DNA from: Pseudomonadales bacterium
Lineage (GTDB): Bacteria; Pseudomonadota; Gammaproteobacteria; Pseudomonadales; Azotimanducaceae
Assembly: GCA_022827245.1 (NCBI GenBank)
Contig: JAJDTI010000050.1
Location: 1 to 46,199 of the forward strand
Direction of reading: 5' to 3'
DNA length: 46,199 nt
Shown: piece after piece, positions 40,957 through 46,199 of the stretch
Numbering within the stretch: the stretch's first letter is position 1
Layout: every line of letters begins with the position of its first letter
Made by a program: the position numbers and the translations under genes
Notes under the pieces: model-generated
What the model was told of the DNA's origin: nothing
Databases searched by the model: none
The model's input: the letters and a program-made list of their open reading frames with translations, nothing else

Positions 40957-42564
40957 GTGGCCGCACGCTCGGAACGCCGCAGCTTCTGGACCTGGGGTTA
41001 CGCCTCGGACGAGCCGTCCGCTGACGAGCGCCGCGCGGCGGCCGAACGGCTGTCGGCCCGCTTCGGGCGCGACGTGACGCCGCCCTCCGTCCCCGACCTC
41101 GGGGACGTCTCGCTCAGGCCCGCCAGGATCGAGGTGCCCGCGCGCCTCGCCGGTTTCGTGACGACCGACCATGCGGAGCGCGCGACGCACACGTACGGCG
41201 GACACTCGATGGAACTCCTGAAGGCCCTCCGGGGCGTGTTCGACAACCCGCCGGACGCGGTCGCGCATCCGCGCACGGAGGACGAACTCGAGGCTGCGCT
41301 CGCATGGTGCGACGCCGGCGGCTACACGGCGATCCCCTACGGCGGCGGGACGTCGGTGGTGTGGGGCCTGAACGTGCCCGAGGCGTCGGACGCCGCGGTC
41401 AGCATCGACCTCGACCACCTGAGCGACGTGATCGAGATAGACGAGGTCTCGCGCGCCGGCCGCTTCGGCGCCGGCCTCCTGGGACCGGACCTCGAAGCCG
41501 CCCTGCGGCCGATGGGGCTGACCTTGCGGCACTTCCCGCAGAGCTTTCCCTGGTCCACGGTCGGCGGCTGGGTGGCGACGCGTTCCGGGGGCCATTACGC
41601 CACCAACCACACCCACATCGACGACTTCGTCGAGTCGACGCGCATGCTGTCTCCCGCGGGATGGATGGAGACGCGGCGCCTGCCGGGCAGCGGTGCGGGC
41701 CCGAGCCCGGACCGGCTCGTGATCGGGTCGGAGGGCACGCTCGGCATCATCAGCGAGTGCTGGCTGCGCCTGCAGAAACGCCCGCGCTTCCGCGCCACGG
41801 CGGGCATCACGTTCCCGGACTGGCACACGGGCACGGAGGCCGTGCGCGCCGTCGTGCAGGCGAAGCTCTGGCCGGCCAACCTGCGCATCCTCGACCCCGT
41901 GGAAGCGGGTGCGAGCGCCGGGCTCGACGGCACGTCGGCCCTGCTCATCGTCGGCTTCGAGTCGGCGGACATCCCCCAGGGCACGAACATCGAGCAGGCC
42001 GTGGCGCTGGCCCGCGACCACGGCGGGCGCGTCGCGGACGACGACATCCTCGTCGACGACGGACGCGGCCAGGCCACCGGCCGCGGGGGCGCGGTGGGGG
42101 CCTGGCGCAACGCCTTCATCGGCGTCAACGCGGGGGTGACCAACGGGCTCGGCCTGCTGTCCGACACGTTCGAGACGGCCATCACCTGGGACCGCTGGCC
42201 CGGGTTCGATGCGGCGGTGCGCGAACGGATGACGCGCGTCCTCAAGGACGTGCTGGGGGAGGGCGCCGCGCTGTCCTGCCGCTTCACGCACGTCTATCCC
42301 GACGGGCCCGCGCCCTACTACTCGTGGAACGGAGCCGCGGCGCTCGGCGGCGAAGCGGAACAGTGGCAGGCGATCAAGGACGAAGCGACCGCCGCGGTCG
42401 TGGACGCCGGCGGCACGGTCACGCATCACCACGCCGTGGGACGCATGCACCGGCCCGGCTGGGACCGCCAGCGCCCGGAGCTGTTCGCGGAAGTGCTGAA
42501 GGCGGCCAAGGGGCGTCTCGATCCGAACGGCATCCTCAATCCGGGCGTCCTCATCGACGGCTGA
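40957..42564 (+). CDS. FAD-binding oxidase, alkyldihydroxyacetonephosphate synthase-like
   Basis: A 535-residue flavoprotein of the FAD-linked oxidase (PCMH) family. The N-terminus F-W-T-W-G-Y and the later P-Y-G-G-G-T-S-V-V-W-G match the AGPS and FAD-linked oxidase pattern. G-S-E-G-T-L-G-I-I-S-E and the C-terminal H-H-H-A-V-G-R-M-H-R-P-G correspond to the active-site HHH loop of AGPS. P-N-G-I-L-N-P-G-V-L is the usual end. AGPS exchanges an acyl for an alkyl group on DHAP, but bacterial relatives often oxidise 2-hydroxy acids instead, so the ether-lipid role is not proven. GTG 40957 is chosen as GAGGGA lies 7 bases upstream; TTG 40936 is the alternative. The YejA-like gene follows 7 bp downstream. 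Confidence 0.87.
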   Translation: MAARSERRSFWTWGYASDEPSADERRAAAERLSARFGRDVTPPSVPDLGDVSLRPARIEVPARLAGFVTTDHAERATHTYGGHSMELLKALRGVFDNPPDAVAHPRTEDELEAALAWCDAGGYTAIPYGGGTSVVWGLNVPEASDAAVSIDLDHLSDVIEIDEVSRAGRFGAGLLGPDLEAALRPMGLTLRHFPQSFPWSTVGGWVATRSGGHYATNHTHIDDFVESTRMLSPAGWMETRRLPGSGAGPSPDRLVIGSEGTLGIISECWLRLQKRPRFRATAGITFPDWHTGTEAVRAVVQAKLWPANLRILDPVEAGASAGLDGTSALLIVGFESADIPQGTNIEQAVALARDHGGRVADDDILVDDGRGQATGRGGAVGAWRNAFIGVNAGVTNGLGLLSDTFETAITWDRWPGFDAAVRERMTRVLKDVLGEGAALSCRFTHVYPDGPAPYYSWNGAAALGGEAEQWQAIKDEATAAVVDAGGTVTHHHAVGRMHRPGWDRQRPELFAEVLKAAKGRLDPNGILNPGVLIDG

Positions 42565-42571
42565 AACCGTC

Positions 42572-44398
42572 GTGTGGAGGCGGCTCGCGGTCCTGTGCGT
42601 TTCCCTGTGCGTTGCGGCGGGCGCCGAACGCCCCGCGATCGACTACCGGCACGGCTACTCGATGTTCGGGGAATTGAAGTACCCGCCGGACTACACGCAT
42701 TTCGACTATCACAACCCGGATGCACCGAAGGGCGGAACGCTGGTGATGTCGCACATGGCCGCCTTCGACACCCTCGCGCCGCTGTCGTCCACCGGTGCGC
42801 GGGCGCCCGGCTCGGACCTGACCCTGGACCGGCTGCTGACGATCTCGGGGGACGAGATGAACGCGTACTACGGCGACCTGGCCGAGGGGCTCGCCGTCTC
42901 CCCGGACCGGCGTTGGATCGCGTTCAGGTTGCGTCCGGAGGCGCACTGGCACGACGGCGTGCCGATCACGTCGGCCGACGTGGCCTACACGATGGAGACG
43001 ATCCGGGCGGACCCGTTCGCCGCGGGACTCCCGGACGTGCTGGGCTGGATCGCGTCGATCGAGGTGCTGAACGACCGGGAGGTCGTCCTGCACACCCATG
43101 CCGACGTGACGGCCGCCAACTTCACGATCCTCAACTTCATGACCGTGCTGCCGGCCCACTACTGGAAGGGCCGGGACCCCCGGAAGCCCGACCTCGTCCC
43201 GCACCTCGGGAGCGGCCCGTACCGGGTGGCGGACTTCGAGCCGGGCCGCAGCGTGCGGTACGAGCGCGTGCCCGACTACTGGGGCCGCGACACGCCGCCG
43301 AACCGGGGCCGTTACAACTTCGACATCCTGCGCTACGAGGTGTACCGGGACGGCACGGTGGCGCGGGAGGCCTTCCGCAAGGGGCTCTTCGACTACTGGA
43401 TCGAGCAGGACCTCCGGCACTGGGTGTCGTCCTACGACACGCCGGCCCACGCGAAGGGATGGCTGGTCAAGGGCAAGTACTACCTGCGGATCGAGATCGG
43501 CGTGCGCCTCATGCTGTGCTGGAACACGCGCAGGGCGCCCTTCGACGACCGCAGGGTGCGCCAGGCGCTGACCTACGCGATGGACTTCGACTGGCAGAAC
43601 CGGGCGCTGCACAGGGGGCTCCACGAGCGCGCCGAGAGCCACTTCCCGAACACCCCGTTCGCGGCGGCCGGGCTACCGGACGAGGCGGAACTCGCGCTGC
43701 TGGAGCCGCTGCGCGACACGTTGCCGGCGGAGCTCTTCACCGAGCCGTTCGCACTGCCGGAGTCGAGCGGGACCGGACGCAACCGGGCGGGCCTCGAGCG
43801 CGCCCGGGTTCTGCTCGACGAGGCCGGGTGGCGGGTTCGCGGCGACGCCCTGGTGAACGATCGCGGCGAGCCGTTCGAGATCGAGTTCCTGTCGCGGTCG
43901 CCGGCGGACCAGCGGACGCTGCTCCCCTACATGGACAGTCTCGCGCAACTCGGTATCCGGGGCTCGATCCGCACCGTGGACAACACCGAGTACATCAACC
44001 GCCGCCGGAGTCTCGACTTCGAGGCGGGCCTGCGCAACCACGACATCCTCCTGCCGCCGATCATTGAGTTGAAGGGGTTCTTCCACTCGGTAGCCGCCGG
44101 CATGCCGCTTACGCGCAACATGGCCGGCATCGCGCATCCCGCCGTGGACGCGCTGGTGGAGACCGCGACGGACGCCACGTCGTTCGAGACCATGCGGACC
44201 GCCCTCAAGGCCCTCGACCGCGTGCTGCTCTGGGGTTACTACCAGGTCCCGCTGAACGCCGTGGCCGACCCCTTCCTCGCGTACTGGGACAAGTTCGGCC
44301 GGCCGGCGCGTGCGCTCGAGGCGAAGTACCGGTCGCCGTTCCCGCACGGGTGGTGGTACGACGCGGAGAAGGCCGCCCGCATCCGGCTCGGAGACTGA
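42572..44398 (+). CDS. YejA-like periplasmic oligopeptide-binding protein (orphan)
   Basis: A 608-residue solute-binding protein of the SBP_bac_5 family. The mature start H-G-Y-S-M-F-G-E-L-K-Y followed by F-D-Y-H-N-P-D-A-P-K-G-G-T-L is characteristic of YejA, which in E. coli delivers peptides such as microcin C to YejBEF. The signal peptide is L-A-V-L-C-V-S-L-C-V-A-A-G-A. Start GTG 42572 lies just after the FAD oxidase stop; no good ribosome-binding site is visible, suggesting coupling. No permease or ATPase gene accompanies it: a convergent alcohol dehydrogenase gene comes next. It may use a distant transporter or act as a receptor. Confidence 0.88.
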   Translation: MWRRLAVLCVSLCVAAGAERPAIDYRHGYSMFGELKYPPDYTHFDYHNPDAPKGGTLVMSHMAAFDTLAPLSSTGARAPGSDLTLDRLLTISGDEMNAYYGDLAEGLAVSPDRRWIAFRLRPEAHWHDGVPITSADVAYTMETIRADPFAAGLPDVLGWIASIEVLNDREVVLHTHADVTAANFTILNFMTVLPAHYWKGRDPRKPDLVPHLGSGPYRVADFEPGRSVRYERVPDYWGRDTPPNRGRYNFDILRYEVYRDGTVAREAFRKGLFDYWIEQDLRHWVSSYDTPAHAKGWLVKGKYYLRIEIGVRLMLCWNTRRAPFDDRRVRQALTYAMDFDWQNRALHRGLHERAESHFPNTPFAAAGLPDEAELALLEPLRDTLPAELFTEPFALPESSGTGRNRAGLERARVLLDEAGWRVRGDALVNDRGEPFEIEFLSRSPADQRTLLPYMDSLAQLGIRGSIRTVDNTEYINRRRSLDFEAGLRNHDILLPPIIELKGFFHSVAAGMPLTRNMAGIAHPAVDALVETATDATSFETMRTALKALDRVLLWGYYQVPLNAVADPFLAYWDKFGRPARALEAKYRSPFPHGWWYDAEKAARIRLGD

Positions 44399-44416
44399 TC
44401 GGCGCGATCGGGATCC

Positions 44417-45436
44417 TCAGGCCCAGGGTTCGAGAACGACCTTCGCGGCGTCTCCGCCGAAGAACAGGTCGAAGGCCTCGGGGGCCTGCTCGATGCCGAA
44501 GCGGTGGGTCACCATGTCGTCCGCCGGGAGGCCGCGCCGCACGAGCGCCTCGAGTTCCTCGTGATCCGTCGGTGCGGAATACCAGGTGCCGATCACCTCG
44601 ATCTCCTTCAGCGTGAAGTGCTGCATGGTGTCGATCGTCGGACCCTTGTCGCTCACGCCGATCAGCGCCATCCGCCCGCTCTTGCGCAGCACGTCCATGC
44701 ACAGGGTCTGCGCCTCCGGGGCGGCGGAGCACTCGAGCGCCACGTCGATGCCGCGGGGCCCCGCGATCTCGGCGATGCGCGCGTGGATGTCGGTCTCCTC
44801 GGCCGGGTTCACGCACGCGTCGGCGCCGCACTGGCGGCCCTGTTCGAGCCGGTAGGGGTTGACGTCGAGCACGATGGTGCGGGCGTTGAGGAAGCGGCAG
44901 AGCATGGTCGCCGCGAGGCCGATCGGACCCTGGCCCGTGATCAGCACGGTGTCGAACCCGGTGACGCCCAGGCGCTTGATCGCCCGAAAGGGCGTGCCGA
45001 TCGCGTCGCCGAAGAGGGCGCCGGTCTCGAAGGAGATGTCGTCGGCGAGGGGCAGGCAACTGCGCTCGTTGACGAGCACGTACTGGGAGTGATTGCCGGG
45101 GAAGCGGCGGCCGGGAGGACGGTCGCAGAGGACCCAGTGTCCGGCGACGCAGTAGCGGCAACTCCCGCAGGGGGCGGCGGCGTGCAGCGCGACCCGGTCG
45201 CCCTCCTTGACGTACTTCGAGCCGCGCGCCTTCGCGACGACGCCGGAGCCCTCGTGGCCGCTGTTGAAGACGTTGTTCGCGCCCATGCGCCTGCCGCCGT
45301 CCCAGGCGTGGCGCTCGGACCCGCAGAGGGGCGAGGACATGACCTCCACCACCACCTCGTCGCGCTCCGCCGGCTCGGGATCCGGCAGGTCGATCACGTC
45401 CACGCCGCAGTTGCCCAGCATTCGCACCGTGCGCAT
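44417..45436 (-). CDS. Zinc-dependent alcohol/polyol dehydrogenase (MDR family)
   Basis: A 339-residue medium-chain dehydrogenase. The catalytic zinc site is Cys38, His61 and Glu62 (S-G-H-E-G). The structural zinc site has all four cysteines Cys90, Cys93, Cys96 and Cys104 (C-G-S-C-R-Y-C-V-A-G-H-W-V-L-C). The NAD(P) motif is T-G-Q-G-P-I-G-L. The reaction is oxidation of a secondary or polyol alcohol in the cytoplasm; threonine or sorbitol dehydrogenase-type substrates are possible. ATG 45436 has GGGGGA upstream; an in-frame ATG at 45460 adds eight residues. It faces the YejA gene with only 18 bp between stops and is divergent from the amine dehydrogenase-like gene. Confidence 0.9.
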   Translation of the reverse strand: MRTVRMLGNCGVDVIDLPDPEPAERDEVVVEVMSSPLCGSERHAWDGGRRMGANNVFNSGHEGSGVVAKARGSKYVKEGDRVALHAAAPCGSCRYCVAGHWVLCDRPPGRRFPGNHSQYVLVNERSCLPLADDISFETGALFGDAIGTPFRAIKRLGVTGFDTVLITGQGPIGLAATMLCRFLNARTIVLDVNPYRLEQGRQCGADACVNPAEETDIHARIAEIAGPRGIDVALECSAAPEAQTLCMDVLRKSGRMALIGVSDKGPTIDTMQHFTLKEIEVIGTWYSAPTDHEELEALVRRGLPADDMVTHRFGIEQAPEAFDLFFGGDAAKVVLEPWA

Positions 45437-45589
45437 TTCCGTCCCCCGTCTGTCGGTCAAGCCGGAGGCAGTGTGTCGGATTGTGGGGGCGAGGGCAAAG
45501 CCGGGCCCGGGCGCATCCCGGGGGCAGGTTGCCCCGGGGGTCGCGTTGCGACAGACTCAGGCGGTGCCTTGCTCCTGGAGCGGCGTTCG

Positions 45590-46199
45590 ATGCACTTGCT
45601 GACGGATCGGGCCGGGGCGCGAGCCCCGGGTGTTGAGGAATCCTGGCAGGGTCTTGACCGGAGTGCGGGCAGGACGCCTGCCGGCGTCCTGGTACGCGCC
45701 GCCTGGCTTGCGGCCTGCCTTTGCGCGGGTACCGTTTTCGGCGCCGGCGTTACGCCGTCTCCGGTCGCCGCCACGGAACTCGGCCCGCCCGCCCCGACGT
45801 GGTTCGTCGTCAAGGGCGTCCTGGGCGCCGCCTTCGTGTTCGATGCCGCCGACGGGGAGATGCGCGGGACCCTCTCGCTCACGCCCTGGACGCCGACGGT
45901 GCGCCGCCACGCGGGCCGGGGCGAGATCTACGCGGCGGAGACGCACTACACGCGGCGCTACGGCGGTGAACGCACGGATGTGCTGCGCATCTACGCCCAC
46001 AACACGCTCAACCCGACGGCCGAAGTCGTCATCCCGCCCAAGATGACGGCGGTACACCCGCATTACCTCGGCCTGCTCTCCGGCGGCCGGTACGTGACGG
46101 TCTTCAACATGACCCCCGCGCAGTCGGTCACGGTGGTGGACGTGGAGAACCGGCGCTTCGTGACGGAGATCTCGACCCCCGGATGCGCGACCATCCTGC
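45590..46199 (+). CDS. Methylamine/amine dehydrogenase heavy-chain-like protein (partial, runs off window)
   Basis: The first 203 residues are visible. From ATG 45590 (GGAG 9 bases upstream) there is a rather long leader, then a hydrophobic signal A-A-W-L-A-A-C-L-C-A-G-T-V-F-G-A. After it come beta-propeller strands with I-Y-A-A-E-T-H-Y-T-R-R, R-T-D-V-L-R-I-Y and L-N-P-T-A-E-V-V-I-P-P. These match the start of MauB/AauB, the seven-bladed heavy subunit of TTQ-dependent amine dehydrogenases. A family member would be expected to have a light subunit (MauA) and maturation genes downstream, beyond the window. Periplasmic amine oxidation is the inferred role. The start could be further downstream at a GTG nearer the signal. 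Confidence 0.75.
   Translation, partial: MHLLTDRAGARAPGVEESWQGLDRSAGRTPAGVLVRAAWLAACLCAGTVFGAGVTPSPVAATELGPPAPTWFVVKGVLGAAFVFDAADGEMRGTLSLTPWTPTVRRHAGRGEIYAAETHYTRRYGGERTDVLRIYAHNTLNPTAEVVIPPKMTAVHPHYLGLLSGGRYVTVFNMTPAQSVTVVDVENRRFVTEISTPGCATIL

Noticed and set aside
1..46199. tRNA, rRNA, insertion sequences and integrase or attachment sites
   Set aside because: None was recognised by eye on either strand; a tRNA scan and IS search were not possible here.

Overview
This is a very GC-rich, tightly packed stretch from a Gram-negative bacterium. A TonB-dependent outer-membrane receptor, several lipoprotein and Tat signal sequences, an ECF sigma factor of FecI type, a YejA-type periplasmic binding protein and proteobacterial-style regulators point to a proteobacterium. 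An uncultivated gammaproteobacterium is the best guess, but no rRNA or universal marker gene is present to prove it.

Layout. 1-217: remains of a toxin-antitoxin pair. 331-6705 (+): TetR regulator, two overlapping secreted S9 (prolyl oligopeptidase/DPP-IV-like) peptidases and an esterase. 6779-12779 (-): two CocE/NonD-type acylase-like hydrolases and a gamma-glutamyltransferase (GGT)-like lipoprotein. 12884-19245 (+): a YkvI-type membrane protein, a Fic protein with its own inhibitory helix, a second GGT-like enzyme, a class-C beta-lactamase-like lipoprotein and a small DUF1640-like protein. 19317-21227 (-): a Tat-exported flavoprotein resembling spermidine dehydrogenase. 21349-24996 (+): a large imperfect dyad, an ECF sigma factor without anti-sigma partner, an M19 dipeptidase and a third GGT-like enzyme. 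25023-31518 (-): a frame-disrupted TonB receptor, a BNR-repeat lipoprotein, a DUF819 transporter and a fourth GGT. 31688-34756 (+): GntR regulator, MetE-like zinc methyltransferase, cupin and a glutathione peroxidase with an in-frame UGA. 34870-40858 (-): a fused AbiEi/AbiEii-type toxin-antitoxin, an Nramp-like transporter, a secreted protein, a sulfatase, an NTF2-like protein and a thioesterase. 40957-46199: an AGPS-like FAD oxidase (+), a YejA-like binding protein (+), a zinc alcohol dehydrogenase (-) and the start of a methylamine-dehydrogenase heavy-chain-like protein (+).

The left 27 kb encode ten exported or periplasmic-type hydrolases that attack amide, peptide or ester bonds (2 S9, 2 CocE, 4 GGT-like, 1 serine hydrolase, 1 M19), plus one esterase without a visible export signal. 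Many are coupled by 4-base overlaps. This looks like an envelope system for breaking down small modified peptides or N-acylated amines. The substrate cannot be read from sequence. Three of the four GGTs carry Ser where E. coli GGT has its Thr nucleophile, and all four lack the Arg-containing segment that binds the gamma-glutamyl carboxylate.

The strongest single discovery is at 34286-34756. It is a complete glutathione peroxidase reading frame interrupted only by UGA at the catalytic position. The UGA is followed by a perfect hairpin whose apex (GCAGGTCTGC) matches the E. coli fdhF selenocysteine insertion element. A standard annotation would split or lose this selenoprotein. The fused AbiEi-AbiEii protein with an internal, strongly ribosome-bound toxin start is the second.
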